NCBI RefSeq assembly: GCF_023015805.1
Contig: NZ_JALKBA010000010.1
Location: 1-64,000 of the forward strand
DNA from: Cellulophaga sp. F20128
GTDB taxonomy: Bacteria; Bacteroidota; Bacteroidia; Flavobacteriales; Flavobacteriaceae
Direction of reading: 5' to 3'
DNA length: 64,000 bases
Below the pieces are notes generated by a model. It saw only the letters and a program-made list of their open reading frames with translations. It had not been told where the DNA came from and did no database searches. The translations under genes and the position numbers were made by a program. Below, piece by piece: positions 51,549 to 60,868 of the stretch; the stretch's first letter is position 1, and each line of letters opens with the position of its first letter.

Positions 51549-52772
51549 TTATTTTTTAGCGGTTAACTCGCATATTTTTACAATTACCTCAACAGCTTTT
51601 TGCATACTTTCTACAGGAACATATTCATATTTGCCGTGAAAATTATGACCTCCAGCAAAAATATTAGGACAAGGTAAGCCCATATAGCTAAGCTGAGATC
51701 CGTCTGTACCACCACGAATAGGTTTTATTATAGGAGTTATGCCAATAGCTTCCATGGCTTCTTTTGCCGTTTCTACAATATGAAACACAGGAACAACCTT
51801 TTCTTTCATATTAAAATATTGGTCATCTATGTTTATCGTAATACAGTTGTTGTATTTTTCATTTAACTTAAAAACAATAGATTCTAATTTTTTTTTGCGA
51901 TCTTCAAAAAGGTTTCTGTCGTGATCCCGTATTATTAAACTGAGTTCTGCATGTTCTATTTCTCCTTTTATAGTATGGATATGATAAAAACCTTCTCTGT
52001 CACTGGTGTGCTCTGGAACTTCCTTTTGTGGTAAAGAAGACATAATTTCATTGGCAATACCAATGGCATTAATCAATTTACCCTTGGCGTATCCAGGATG
52101 TACACTTTTGCCTTGGATTGTAATTTTTGCACCTGCAGCATTAAAGTTTTCATACTCTAATTCCCCAATTTGACTGCCATCCATGGTGTAGGCCCATTGG
52201 GCTCCAAATTTAGAGACATCAAACTTATGGGCGCCACGACCAATTTCCTCATCTGGCGTAAAACCAACCCTAATGGTGCCGTGTTTAATTTCGGGATGTG
52301 CAATTAAATATTCCATTGCCGTCACAATCTCTGTAATACCTGCCTTATCATCTGCCCCTAAAAGAGTGGTGCCATCTGTGGTAACCAGCGTTTGCCCTTT
52401 GTATTGAAGTAAATCCTCAAAATAATCAGGGGAAAGAATAATATTTTTAGCAGCGTTTAGAATAATGTCTTTCCCATCATAATCTCTAATTATTTGCGGA
52501 TTTACATGGGTGCCAGAAAAATCAGGCGTTGTATCAAAATGAGAAACAAATCCAATGGTAGGCACTTCTTTGTCTATATTACTAGGTAAAGTTGCCATAA
52601 TATAGGCATTGTCATCAATAGTGACTTCTTGCATTCCAATTTCTTGTAGCTCTTCCACCAATTTATGAGCTAAATCCCATTGTTTTTCCGTGCTTGGCGT
52701 GGTATCAGAACTGGCATCGCTTTGTGTATCAATTTTAACATAACTTAAAAATCGATCTAGAATATGTTGCAT
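51549..52772 (-). CDS. pepT: Peptidase T (tripeptide aminopeptidase)
   Basis: Removes N-terminal residues from tripeptides in the cytoplasm. The 407-residue protein is full length. M20 zinc ligands are visible: FVSHFDTTPDFSG near residue 77, LGADDKAGITEI near residue 138 and FTPDEEIGRGAHKFD near residue 172. The dimerisation domain and final IRGGTDGSQLSYMGLPCPNIFAGGHNFHGKYE segment are complete. The YdeI-type gene follows after 2 bp. Confidence 0.96.
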   Translation of the reverse strand: MQHILDRFLSYVKIDTQSDASSDTTPSTEKQWDLAHKLVEELQEIGMQEVTIDDNAYIMATLPSNIDKEVPTIGFVSHFDTTPDFSGTHVNPQIIRDYDGKDIILNAAKNIILSPDYFEDLLQYKGQTLVTTDGTTLLGADDKAGITEIVTAMEYLIAHPEIKHGTIRVGFTPDEEIGRGAHKFDVSKFGAQWAYTMDGSQIGELEYENFNAAGAKITIQGKSVHPGYAKGKLINAIGIANEIMSSLPQKEVPEHTSDREGFYHIHTIKGEIEHAELSLIIRDHDRNLFEDRKKKLESIVFKLNEKYNNCITINIDDQYFNMKEKVVPVFHIVETAKEAMEAIGITPIIKPIRGGTDGSQLSYMGLPCPNIFAGGHNFHGKYEYVPVESMQKAVEVIVKICELTAKK

Positions 52773-52788
52773 AGGTATATATTTTACT

Positions 52789-52796
52789 CAAAAATA
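52789..52796 (-). promoter_or_regulatory. -7 element of pepT
   Basis: TATTTTTG on the minus strand, 17 bp before the start codon. Confidence 0.55.
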
Positions 52797-52910
52797 CAGT
52801 TTATTTCAGTTTTTTTGCTGATATTTTATGAAGATCTAGAGACCGATAAAATTTTACATTTTTGTTAAAAAAAAAGAAGATCTAAAACAGCACTACTGTT
52901 CCGTAGTTTG

Positions 52911-52918
52911 TATTTTTG
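52911..52918 (+). promoter_or_regulatory. -7 element of pyrD
   Basis: TATTTTTG 18 bp before the pyrD start codon. Confidence 0.6.
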
Positions 52919-52936
52919 CCGAAAGATTAGATTTTT

Positions 52937-53974
52937 ATGTATAAAGCACTTATTAGACCTTTGTTTTTCTTATTGGATCCAGAAAAGGTACACCATATTT
53001 CTTTTTCCTTAATTAAATTTTTGTCTACAATTGGCTTAGGCGGATTGTTGCGATCAATGTACGTAGTAAATGACAAGCGCTTAGAGAAAGAAGTGTTTGG
53101 CATTCGGTTTAAAAACCCTGTGGGTATGGCAGCTGGTTTTGATAAGGATGCAAAACTCTTTAAGGAACTTTCTAATTTTGGTTTTGGATTTATTGAAATA
53201 GGCACCTTAACACCAAAGCCGCAATCTGGTAACCCAAAACAACGTTTATTTAGGCTAAAAGCCGATAAGGCTATAGTGAATCGTATGGGGTTTAATAATG
53301 GGGGTGTTTTAGAAGCAGTTGAACGTTTAAAAGAGACGCATAATGTTTTAATAGGAGGTAATATTGGTAAAAATAAAATTACGCCAAACGCAGAGGCAGT
53401 AGATGATTACATCCTATGTTTTGATGCCTTGTATGAACACGTAGATTATTTTGTGGTGAATGTAAGTTCTCCCAATACTCCTGGTTTACGAGAATTACAA
53501 GACAAAGAACCATTAACTAATTTGTTAAATGCATTAAAAACAGAAAATAAAAAACACATTACACAAAGAGGTGTTAAAGGGAAACCCATATTATTAAAAA
53601 TTGCGCCAGATTTAACGGATGAGCAATTACTAGATATTATAGATATCGTGGCGGTTACTAAGATTGATGGTGTTATTGCAACCAATACTACCATAGCGCG
53701 AAACAATTTAAAATCTCCAGAAAATCTGATCAATGAGAATGGAGGGTTAAGTGGAAAACCATTGACAGCGAGAAGTACAGAGGTCATTCGGTTTTTATCT
53801 GAAAAAAGCAATAAAGCCTTCCCTATAATTGGCGTAGGTGGGATACACTCAGAAAAAGATGCCTTAGAAAAGTTAGAGGCAGGAGCCGACTTAATTCAGT
53901 TATGGACCGGTTTTATTTATGAAGGGCCAGGCCTTGTCAAAAGAATTAACAAGGCTATTTTAGCAAAATTATAA
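52937..53974 (+). CDS. pyrD: Dihydroorotate dehydrogenase (quinone), class 2
   Basis: Oxidises dihydroorotate to orotate using membrane quinone in pyrimidine synthesis. The 345-residue length and the N-terminal helical extension ([28 protein letters not shown]) mark class 2. Key motifs are [34 protein letters not shown], the catalytic Ser in [16 protein letters not shown], and the FMN phosphate region [27 protein letters not shown]. It stands alone. Confidence 0.97.
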   Translation: MYKALIRPLFFLLDPEKVHHISFSLIKFLSTIGLGGLLRSMYVVNDKRLEKEVFGIRFKNPVGMAAGFDKDAKLFKELSNFGFGFIEIGTLTPKPQSGNPKQRLFRLKADKAIVNRMGFNNGGVLEAVERLKETHNVLIGGNIGKNKITPNAEAVDDYILCFDALYEHVDYFVVNVSSPNTPGLRELQDKEPLTNLLNALKTENKKHITQRGVKGKPILLKIAPDLTDEQLLDIIDIVAVTKIDGVIATNTTIARNNLKSPENLINENGGLSGKPLTARSTEVIRFLSEKSNKAFPIIGVGGIHSEKDALEKLEAGADLIQLWTGFIYEGPGLVKRINKAILAKL

Positions 53975-53977
53975 GAT

Positions 53978-54397
53978 TTATTTCGTCCAATAATCAACAA
54001 CTAATACATCATCTAAAATTGTTTTTAGTAAAGCCCCAAATGCTTTATGATCTGGATGTGGCAAATAAATAGCCCGGTCTTCTTCACTATTAAAGGTAAG
54101 GAAAAAACAATGAGTAAAGCCTTTACTTAGCCCTTCTGGACTGTTGTTTAAGCCCCATTCATAGGATATAATTTGTGGTATTTTGGAGGGTAATGCTTTA
54201 AAGGCGTTTTCTACATTTTTAATTTTGTCTTCTGATGCTTCTGCTTTAAACTTAAAAAGTACCACATGGCGTAATACGCTATCTTTTTGCTGCATATAAA
54301 TTGTTGTTTTGGAGGATTTATCTTCTAGCTTTAATGGTTTAAAGCTAAAAAACAAAAGAGAAGTTACTACTAATAGTCCTAAAGAAAGAGTTTTCAT
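53978..54397 (-). CDS. Secreted Dabb-domain (stress-responsive A/B barrel) protein
   Basis: 139 residues from the ATG at 54397, which gives a signal peptide (MKTLSLGLLVVTSLLFFSF); the longer frame adds 21 residues before it. The Dabb domain has VLRHVVLFKFKAEASEDKIKNVENAFKALPSKI and HCFFLTFNSEEDRAIYLPHPDHKAF, the family pattern. The ferredoxin-like fold forms dimers; the role is unknown. Confidence 0.9.
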   Translation of the reverse strand: MKTLSLGLLVVTSLLFFSFKPLKLEDKSSKTTIYMQQKDSVLRHVVLFKFKAEASEDKIKNVENAFKALPSKIPQIISYEWGLNNSPEGLSKGFTHCFFLTFNSEEDRAIYLPHPDHKAFGALLKTILDDVLVVDYWTK

Positions 54398-54480
54398 ACG
54401 TGTAATTGATTTCTTGAAAGGTAAAAAATTACGGCGTATTATGAAGTGAAATTTGTACATTTCCGTTTAAAATTTTCAAT

Positions 54481-55107
54481 TTGAATTTCGACATACTCTA
54501 CGCTTTTATTTCTGCTACAGCACTTTTAGCAATTTTTCCAGGGCCAGATAATATTTATGTCCTGACGCAGAGTTTGGCGAATGGGAAGAAATATGGAATG
54601 GCAACTGTAAGCGGATTAATTACAGGTTGTTTGGTTCATACAACCTTATTGGCTTTTGGAGTGTCTGCCCTAATAAAAGCGAATGATAATATATTTTTGG
54701 CTATTAAGATTTTTGGGACGGCCTATTTGTTTTATTTGGCGTTTAAAGTCTTTAAAAGTGATGCCAACCTGGTGGTGTCTCGTGAAAATACCCCACAGAA
54801 AAGCTTGTTTTCCCTTTATAAACAAGGGTTTTTTATGAATGTACTAAACCCGAAGGTGGCACTCTTCTTTTTGGCTTTTTTTCCTGGGTTTTTGTTTAAC
54901 GATGATTGGAGCACGGTTATTCAGTTTTATGTTTTGGGGCTGCTCTTTATGTTGGTGTCATTTCTCATTTTTAGTTTAATTGCCCTATTGGCAGGGTTAA
55001 TATCTAATTATATCAATAGAAGTCCATCGGTTGGCGTTTTTCTTAAATGGTTGCAAATAGTTGTATTTTTAGGTCTTGGAATTTATATCTTATTATCGGA
55101 TAAATAA
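54481..55107 (+). CDS. LysE/RhtB family amino acid exporter
   Basis: 208 residues with about six membrane helices. The N-terminus LYAFISATALLAIFPGPDNIYVLTQSLANGKKYG carries the PGPD motif of the family. The protein starts with TTG at 54481: residue spacing from the start to PGPD is normal and no ATG is near. It exports amino acids or similar small molecules. HMG-CoA lyase follows 27 bp downstream on the same strand. Confidence 0.88.
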   Translation: MNFDILYAFISATALLAIFPGPDNIYVLTQSLANGKKYGMATVSGLITGCLVHTTLLAFGVSALIKANDNIFLAIKIFGTAYLFYLAFKVFKSDANLVVSRENTPQKSLFSLYKQGFFMNVLNPKVALFFLAFFPGFLFNDDWSTVIQFYVLGLLFMLVSFLIFSLIALLAGLISNYINRSPSVGVFLKWLQIVVFLGLGIYILLSDK

Positions 55108-55134
55108 TAGTAATTTTGAAAGCAAGAAGTTAAA

Positions 55135-56004
55135 ATGATGTCTCAATCGGTAAAGATTATAGAATGTCCTAGGGATGCTATGCAAGGAATAAAAACATTT
55201 ATTCCTACAGAGCGGAAGATCAAGTACATTCAATCTTTATTAAACTGTGGGTTTGATACTATTGATTTTGGGAGTTTTGTATCTCCTAAGGCTATACCGC
55301 AAATGGTAGATACCGCTGAAGTTTTGGCGGGTTTGGACTTGTCTAGAACACAAAGTAAACTTTTGGCTATCGTTGCCAATGAACGGGGAGCACAAGATGC
55401 TAGTGCGCATGAAGAAATAAGGTATTTGGGCTATCCATTTTCTATTTCGGAAAACTTTCAAATGCGAAACACCCATAAAACCATCGCACAATCCGTAGAA
55501 ACCCTTCAAGAAATATTGCGTATAGGCAAGGCAACTAATAAAGAAGTAGTAACCTATATATCTATGGGTTTTGGAAATCCGTATGGAGACCCTTGGAATG
55601 TGGAAATTGTAGGAGAATGGACAGAAAAACTCGCAGCAATGGGGGTTAAAATTTTGTCATTATCAGATACAGTTGGTACGTCTACACCAGATATAATAAC
55701 CTATCTCTTTTCCAATTTAATCCCAAAATATCCGGACATAGAATTTGGTGCACATTTACACACTACCCCTACCAAATGGCATGAGAAGATCGATGCAGCC
55801 TATAGGGCAGGTTGTCGAAGATTTGATGGGGCAATTCAAGGTTTTGGGGGCTGTCCTATGGCAAAGGATGAGCTTACGGGGAATATGCCAACAGAAAAAA
55901 TGTTGTCTTATTTTACGGCCCAAAAAGCAAATTCCAATGTTAATTGGATGGTATTTGAAGCGGCTTACAATAAAGCAACTGAATTGTTTTCATCCTATCA
56001 TTAA
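55135..56004 (+). CDS. mvaB: Hydroxymethylglutaryl-CoA lyase
   Basis: Splits HMG-CoA into acetyl-CoA and acetoacetate, the last step of leucine breakdown. 289 residues from tandem ATGs at 55135 and 55138. The TIM-barrel family motifs are present: IIECPRDAMQG (normally PRDGLQNE), IDFGSFVSPKAIPQMVDTAEVL, SLSDTVGT, FGAHLHTTP and the catalytic Cys loop GFGGCPMAKDELTGNMPTE. The change of GLQN to AMQG deviates from the classic motif. Other leucine-degradation genes are not in the window. Confidence 0.9.
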   Translation: MMSQSVKIIECPRDAMQGIKTFIPTERKIKYIQSLLNCGFDTIDFGSFVSPKAIPQMVDTAEVLAGLDLSRTQSKLLAIVANERGAQDASAHEEIRYLGYPFSISENFQMRNTHKTIAQSVETLQEILRIGKATNKEVVTYISMGFGNPYGDPWNVEIVGEWTEKLAAMGVKILSLSDTVGTSTPDIITYLFSNLIPKYPDIEFGAHLHTTPTKWHEKIDAAYRAGCRRFDGAIQGFGGCPMAKDELTGNMPTEKMLSYFTAQKANSNVNWMVFEAAYNKATELFSSYH

Positions 56005-56032
56005 TCCTGTTATCAGGGATTCATTTTTCTTT
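56002..56032 (+). terminator. Possible terminator after the HMG-CoA lyase gene
   Basis: AATCCTG pairs with CAGG-ATT (one bulged G) around TTAT, followed by CATTTTTCTTTTT. Confidence 0.5.
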
Positions 56033-56084
56033 TTCTAGGAATTAAAAATATTTCATTTTTATTTAGATTTAATACAAATAAGTT

Positions 56085-56114
56085 TTGGTAAATAAATTTT
56101 GGGTCCTATATTTG
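56085..56114 (+). promoter_or_regulatory. Promoter of the porin gene
   Basis: TTG (56085-56087) and TATATTTG (56107-56114) with a 19-bp spacer, a full consensus match, 51 bp before the start codon. Confidence 0.75.
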
Positions 56115-56164
56115 CGGCTTTAAAATCAATTATTAATAATCAATCTAAATAAAAGCGAGTTTAA

Positions 56165-57343
56165 ATGAAAAAGATTACTTCTATTATTGCCGTCTGTTTT
56201 GCATTAGGTGCCGTAGCCCAAACAACCACAGATTCAATTACATTAGATCCTCAGAAGCAATTAAATTCGGCCCAACGAATTTTATCTGGCAATTATGGTT
56301 CTGCCGTTACCGTTGGTGCTTATGGCGAAATGCTTTACAATCAAGAAGAAGGGAATAACGGAGAATTAGATGTTCAACGTCTAGTATTACTATTAGGATA
56401 CAGGTTTAATGATAAGACTCAATTTTTTACTGAAATTGAATTTGAACATGTAGAAGAGGTTTTTATTGAACAAGCATTTGTAAATTACAGTGTGGCCAAT
56501 AATACGAACCTAAGAGGTGGATTAATGTTAATTCCTATGGGTATTATTAACGAGTATCACGAGCCTACAACTTTTAATGGCGTGGAGCGTCCTGCTATGG
56601 ATAACGTAATTGTTCCCACTACATGGAGAGAGTTGGGTGTAGGGATTAGCGGTAAAATTAATTCTGCTTCCTTAGGTTATCAGGCCTATATTTTTAATGG
56701 TTTTAGATCTACTTCATCAGATGGGGCAGGAGGATTAACAGGAGTGTTAAAAGGGTCTAACGGATTGAGAAGCGGAAGACAAAAAGGAATTCAATCTACA
56801 GTAGATAGTCCTACTTTATCTACGAAATTGGAGTATTATGGGTTGCCTGGATTACGTTTAGGTTTATCAGGTTATTTTGGTGATACACAGGCAGAAGATG
56901 ATATAGAGCAGTTAGATGGTGCCAACATCGGAATTTCAATGGTTGGTTTGGATGCGCGTTATGCTTACCAAAGATTTACGGCTAGAGGACAATTTATTCA
57001 TGCTAGCTTATCAGGTACAGCGGCTTATAACACAGCTACTGGAAATGATTTAGGGAGTGCTATGCAAGGGTATTATGTAGAAGGAGCCTATAATTTATTA
57101 CCGACGACAAACGAACAAAAGTTGTTCCTTTTTACAAGATACGAACAGTATGATACGCATAATAAAACGGCTGGAGCATTGGTACGCAATGATGCTTTTA
57201 ACAAAACTGATATCACCTCTGGCTTGTCTTACCACATTGCTCCTGGCGTTGTTTTAAAAGCAGATTACCAGTTTAAAGATGATGCGCGTAGTGGAGACAG
57301 TAGAGACAACCAACTTAATTTTGGAATTGGAGTTTGGTTCTAA
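56165..57343 (+). CDS. Outer-membrane porin
   Basis: 392 residues with signal peptide (MKKITSIIAVCFALGAVAQ). The rest is a beta-barrel of alternating strands, opening GAYGEMLYNQEEGNNGELDVQRLVLLLGYRFNDKTQFFTEIEFEHVEE and ending in the aromatic residue Phe (NQLNFGIGVWF), as outer-membrane barrels do. It resembles phosphate-selective porin O/P-type proteins. The solute is unknown. A hairpin separates it from the FMN-binding gene, so co-regulation would be partial. Confidence 0.85.
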   Translation: MKKITSIIAVCFALGAVAQTTTDSITLDPQKQLNSAQRILSGNYGSAVTVGAYGEMLYNQEEGNNGELDVQRLVLLLGYRFNDKTQFFTEIEFEHVEEVFIEQAFVNYSVANNTNLRGGLMLIPMGIINEYHEPTTFNGVERPAMDNVIVPTTWRELGVGISGKINSASLGYQAYIFNGFRSTSSDGAGGLTGVLKGSNGLRSGRQKGIQSTVDSPTLSTKLEYYGLPGLRLGLSGYFGDTQAEDDIEQLDGANIGISMVGLDARYAYQRFTARGQFIHASLSGTAAYNTATGNDLGSAMQGYYVEGAYNLLPTTNEQKLFLFTRYEQYDTHNKTAGALVRNDAFNKTDITSGLSYHIAPGVVLKADYQFKDDARSGDSRDNQLNFGIGVWF

Positions 57344-57360
57344 GAAAATAAGAAATGCAA

Positions 57361-57405
57361 TTAAGAGCTATCGCTAAGGCTTTTTTAGATAGCTCTTAAT
57401 TTTAT
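57361..57405 (+). terminator. Terminator after the porin gene
   Basis: A perfect 12-bp stem TTAAGAGCTATC with GATAGCTCTTAA, 15-base loop, then TTTTATTATT. Confidence 0.75.
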
Positions 57406-57428
57406 TATTAAAAATGATTCTAAATTAC

Positions 57429-57436
57429 TACATTTG
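57429..57436 (+). promoter_or_regulatory. -7 element directly before the FMN-binding gene
   Basis: TACATTTG (TAnnTTTG) ends only 5 bp before the ATG at 57442. Transcription would start at or near the start codon, giving a leaderless or nearly leaderless message, or translation may begin at the second ATG, 57448. Confidence 0.5.
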
Positions 57437-57441
57437 CTTTT

Positions 57442-57978
57442 ATGAAAATGAATAGGATATTTACAGTAGCTATTGTAACACTTTCTTTTGCTTTGTTTGG
57501 GTTTGGATTAACTTCCGTCATTCAAAAAAAAGTCAAAAAAGAAGTAGTTAAAATATTTCATGTAGAAGATTTCAAATTAAAACCTATTTTGGTTTCTACG
57601 GCCTTAAATGAAATGCTACCTGCCAAAATTTCTTCGGATAATTTTTATAGTTTAAGCAAGAATGAAGAGCTACTGGGATACATTTTTGTAGATCAAGCCT
57701 CTAGTAAAACGGCTAAATTTGATTATTTGGTTGTGTTTAATGAAGAATTAGAGATTGTGAGTTCTAAGGTGTTGATTTATAGGGAAGAATATGGAGGAGA
57801 AATAGGTAGTACAAGATGGTTAAAGCAATTTCTAGGTAAAACAGGTGGAGATCGTGTAAGTATGAAATCGAATATAGACGCGATATCTGGCGCTACTATT
57901 TCAGTGAGATCAATGACTATTGCTATGGACAATTTATTGCAAACTATAGGCCTACTTCAAGAGAACAAAATTTTATAA
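57442..57978 (+). CDS. Membrane-anchored FMN-binding (covalently flavinylated) protein
   Basis: 178 residues with an N-terminal membrane helix (FTVAIVTLSFALFGFGLTSVI). The FMN_bind domain has LGYIFVDQASS and YREEYGGEIGSTRWLKQF, and ends with the flavinylation motif D-A-I-S-G-A-T (residues 146-152), where ApbE attaches FMN to Thr152. It resembles the RnfG/NqrC domain and is expected to carry electrons outside the cytoplasmic membrane. It overlaps the next gene by one base (TAATG). No apbE gene is in the window. Confidence 0.92.
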   Translation: MKMNRIFTVAIVTLSFALFGFGLTSVIQKKVKKEVVKIFHVEDFKLKPILVSTALNEMLPAKISSDNFYSLSKNEELLGYIFVDQASSKTAKFDYLVVFNEELEIVSSKVLIYREEYGGEIGSTRWLKQFLGKTGGDRVSMKSNIDAISGATISVRSMTIAMDNLLQTIGLLQENKIL

Positions 57979-58475
57979 TGAAATACGACGGTCTTTTAAG
58001 TACATTTCCTTCGGAGATAAAAATATTCATTGCTGCCTTTGTAGTGATCTTATCAATTGGATTTTATACAGGACTACTTTTTGTAAATGAAACCAGCGAG
58101 TCTTCATTGGTTGGGATAGAAGAAAATTATTTAGGTAACGAAGCAGATGAAGATGCCGAAATAATGAAATTTAAAAAGAGTGAACGTCAAATGCTGACCA
58201 TTGTACATACGCACATCTTATCCATGTCACTTGTCTTTTTTTTACTTGGTATCCTAGTTTGGCTAACCAAATTACCAAAAAGGGTGAAGCTGTTTTTAAC
58301 TGTTGAGCCGTTTGTATCGGTTGTTTTGACCTTTGGTGGTATATATTTACTGTGGAATGGTATGCTTTGGATGAAGTACGTTGTTGTTTTTTCCGGAATG
58401 TTAATGACGCTAACTTTTTCCATATCAACTATTATCATTTTCTACCAATTAACGCAAAATAAAAATTTGCAATAG
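57978..58475 (+). CDS. Four-helix membrane protein coupled to the FMN-binding protein
   Basis: 165 residues with four hydrophobic segments (about 15-36, 74-97, 103-126 and 132-156) and an acidic periplasmic loop after the first. His77 and His79 at the head of the second helix could bind haem or metal. The start codon overlaps the stop of the FMN-binding gene, so translation is coupled and a complex of the two is likely. No family is recognised; an electron-transfer membrane partner is an inference. Confidence 0.75.
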   Translation: MKYDGLLSTFPSEIKIFIAAFVVILSIGFYTGLLFVNETSESSLVGIEENYLGNEADEDAEIMKFKKSERQMLTIVHTHILSMSLVFFLLGILVWLTKLPKRVKLFLTVEPFVSVVLTFGGIYLLWNGMLWMKYVVVFSGMLMTLTFSISTIIIFYQLTQNKNLQ

Positions 58476-58511
58476 CGTTCTTCCTTTGGTTTAGTATTGT
58501 AGCTTTATACA

Positions 58512-59219
58512 ATGTTGCGACAAATACTATCTTTTGTTTTATTTTTTTGTTGGATGCAGGCTTTTGCTTCTGAATGGAAAAATTTAAAACAATATCAAAA
58601 AGAAACTGGAAAAGTAGCACTTTCTTCTTCAGATTGGTTAACTGCTGATCGATTGAAAAATAGTGGTATTTGGCATAACGCTAATATCTTCAATTTAAAA
58701 AACAATGGTTACCTAGAATATCAAACCATAAACCAAAGAACCAGTTTTTACAAATGGTATGGTGTAGAGATTGAAAAAAAAGGCCATACAGTTGTTTGGC
58801 CTAAAATGGCCTATTTTATTTCCAGGAAGTTACACTTAACAAAGAATTTTCCTTATAATTTACTCGTCAATAAAGATGTAAAAGTATACAGCTATAAAGG
58901 GAGTGAAGTTGTTTTTAATGCCGCCTTTACCTCCTTAAAGGAATTGTTTTTTTCATCGGTTATTTTAAAAGGAAGTGCTGCATTGCATTGGGATACGAGT
59001 ACATTGTATAAAGAGCAGTATGTATGGCTCGCAGATCTGTATTTAGAAATGGATGCTAAAACAATTAAAAGGCTAGCCAATATCGCAAAAGGAAATTTTT
59101 TGTATGGATTAGTTGTTCCAAAAAGTATACGATTTAAAGGGGATTTATCAGATTGTGAAGATCGGTATCTGTATGCCGTACATACGCTAAGAAAATATTG
59201 TAAAAACACTTATTGGTAA
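58512..59219 (+). CDS. Secreted hypothetical protein
   Basis: 235 residues with signal peptide (MLRQILSFVLFFCWMQAFAS). The mature part is rich in aromatic residues, with segments WKNLKQYQKETGKVALSSSDWLTADRLK and LADLYLEMDAKTIKRLANIAKG. No domain is recognised. It follows the four-helix membrane protein by 36 bp with no terminator between, so it may belong to the same transcript. Confidence 0.7.
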   Translation: MLRQILSFVLFFCWMQAFASEWKNLKQYQKETGKVALSSSDWLTADRLKNSGIWHNANIFNLKNNGYLEYQTINQRTSFYKWYGVEIEKKGHTVVWPKMAYFISRKLHLTKNFPYNLLVNKDVKVYSYKGSEVVFNAAFTSLKELFFSSVILKGSAALHWDTSTLYKEQYVWLADLYLEMDAKTIKRLANIAKGNFLYGLVVPKSIRFKGDLSDCEDRYLYAVHTLRKYCKNTYW

Positions 59220-59247
59220 TTATAGAAGCGTTTTTATTTATTAATCG

Positions 59248-59255
59248 TATATTTG
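59248..59255 (+). promoter_or_regulatory. -7 element of guaB
   Basis: TATATTTG, 23 bp before the start codon. Confidence 0.7.
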
Positions 59256-59278
59256 CACGCAATTAATCTTTAATTGCT

Positions 59279-60751
59279 ATGCAAGCGCACCTAAATAAAA
59301 TTGTTGGAGAAGGTCTTACTTACGATGACGTACTCTTAGTTCCTGCCTTTTCAGAAGTACTTCCTCGTGAAGTAAATATTCAAACTAAATTTACACGAAA
59401 TATTACTATTAATGTTCCTATTATTTCTGCAGCTATGGATACAGTTACAGAATCTAAAATGGCAATAGCAATGGCTCAAGAAGGAGGTATTGGTGTATTG
59501 CATAAAAACATGACCATTGAAGAACAGGCCATGAAAGTGCGAAAGGTAAAACGTGCAGAAAGTGGTATGATTATAGATCCTGTTACGCTACCCCTAAATT
59601 CTTTAGTACGTGATGCCAAGGCAAACATGAAAGAATATGGCATTGGCGGTATTCCTATAGTGGATAAAGAAGGCAAGTTAATCGGTATTGTTACCAATAG
59701 AGACCTTCGTTTTGAAAAAAATAATGATCGACCAATTTCAGAAGTAATGACTTCTAAAAACTTGGTTACCGTTGCTGAAGGGACTTCTTTGGCACAAGCT
59801 GAGGATATTTTACAAGTAAACAAAATTGAAAAACTACCCGTTGTAGACAAAAACTATAAGTTGGTGGGTTTAATTACGTTTAGAGATATTACCAAACTAA
59901 CGCAAAAACCAATAGCGAATAAAGATACCTACGGAAGGCTAAGGGTTGCTGCAGCATTGGGTGTTACAGCAGATGCAGTTGATAGAGCAGAAGCCCTAGT
60001 GAATGCTGGTGTAGATGCAGTGGTAATCGATACTGCACATGGTCATACCAAAGGAGTGGTGTCTGTTTTAAAAGCCGTTAAAAAGAAGTTTCCAAATTTA
60101 GATGTTATTGTAGGAAATATTGCAACTGGCGAGGCTGCAAAATATTTAGTAGCAGCAGGAGCAGATGCGGTAAAAGTGGGTATTGGACCGGGTTCTATTT
60201 GTACAACAAGAGTTGTTGCAGGTGTTGGTTTTCCTCAGTTTTCTGCGGTTTTAGAAGTTGCTGCTGCCATTAAAGGTAGTGGTGTTCCGGTTATTGCGGA
60301 TGGAGGAATTAGATATACAGGGGATATTCCAAAAGCTATTGCTGCAGGTGCAGATAGCGTAATGTTGGGGTCTCTTTTAGCAGGAACAAAAGAATCTCCT
60401 GGAGAAACCATCATATACGAAGGAAGAAAATTTAAATCGTATCGTGGTATGGGTTCTGTGGAAGCCATGAAGCAAGGAAGTAAAGATCGTTATTTCCAAG
60501 ATGTGGAAGACGATATTAAAAAACTAGTACCTGAAGGTATTGTGGGGCGTGTTCCGTACAAAGGAGAGTTGTACGAAAGTATTCACCAATTTATTGGTGG
60601 TTTACGCGCAGGAATGGGCTATTGTGGTGCCAAGGATATTGCGACCCTAAAAGAAACCGGTAAATTTGTAAAAATTACGGCTAGTGGTATCAATGAAAGT
60701 CACCCACATGATGTCACCATAACGAAAGAATCTCCAAATTACAGTAGATAA
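59279..60751 (+). CDS. guaB: IMP dehydrogenase
   Basis: Oxidises IMP to XMP with NAD+, the committed step to GMP. The 490 residues have the TIM-barrel catalytic domain split by two CBS domains (about residues 95-210). Motifs are [17 protein letters not shown], the catalytic Cys loop [11 protein letters not shown] near residue 307, [24 protein letters not shown] and the mobile-flap segment with YRGMGS. It has a strong promoter and its own terminator. Confidence 0.98.
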   Translation: MQAHLNKIVGEGLTYDDVLLVPAFSEVLPREVNIQTKFTRNITINVPIISAAMDTVTESKMAIAMAQEGGIGVLHKNMTIEEQAMKVRKVKRAESGMIIDPVTLPLNSLVRDAKANMKEYGIGGIPIVDKEGKLIGIVTNRDLRFEKNNDRPISEVMTSKNLVTVAEGTSLAQAEDILQVNKIEKLPVVDKNYKLVGLITFRDITKLTQKPIANKDTYGRLRVAAALGVTADAVDRAEALVNAGVDAVVIDTAHGHTKGVVSVLKAVKKKFPNLDVIVGNIATGEAAKYLVAAGADAVKVGIGPGSICTTRVVAGVGFPQFSAVLEVAAAIKGSGVPVIADGGIRYTGDIPKAIAAGADSVMLGSLLAGTKESPGETIIYEGRKFKSYRGMGSVEAMKQGSKDRYFQDVEDDIKKLVPEGIVGRVPYKGELYESIHQFIGGLRAGMGYCGAKDIATLKETGKFVKITASGINESHPHDVTITKESPNYSR

Positions 60752-60770
60752 TTTTAAAGTATAAAATAGC

Positions 60771-60808
60771 AATGCAGCATCACGTTTACGTGATGCTGCA
60801 TTTTTTTT
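60771..60808 (+). terminator. guaB terminator with perfect 15-bp stem
   Basis: AATGCAGCATCACGT and ACGTGATGCTGCATT are exact complements around TT, followed by a T-run. It is the strongest hairpin of the window. Confidence 0.95.
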
Positions 60809-60832
60809 TACCATATTTTATGTTTTGTATAG

Positions 60833-60855
60833 ATATTAATCGTAATATTGCAATA
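60833..60855 (+). promoter_or_regulatory. Candidate ArsR operator
   Basis: ATATTA-ATCG-TAATAT (60833-60848) overlaps the perfect palindrome TATTGCAATA (60846-60855), ending 13 bp before the arsR start codon. Position and symmetry suit binding by the repressor encoded just downstream. Confidence 0.5.
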
Positions 60856-60868
60856 AACAAATTAAGAT

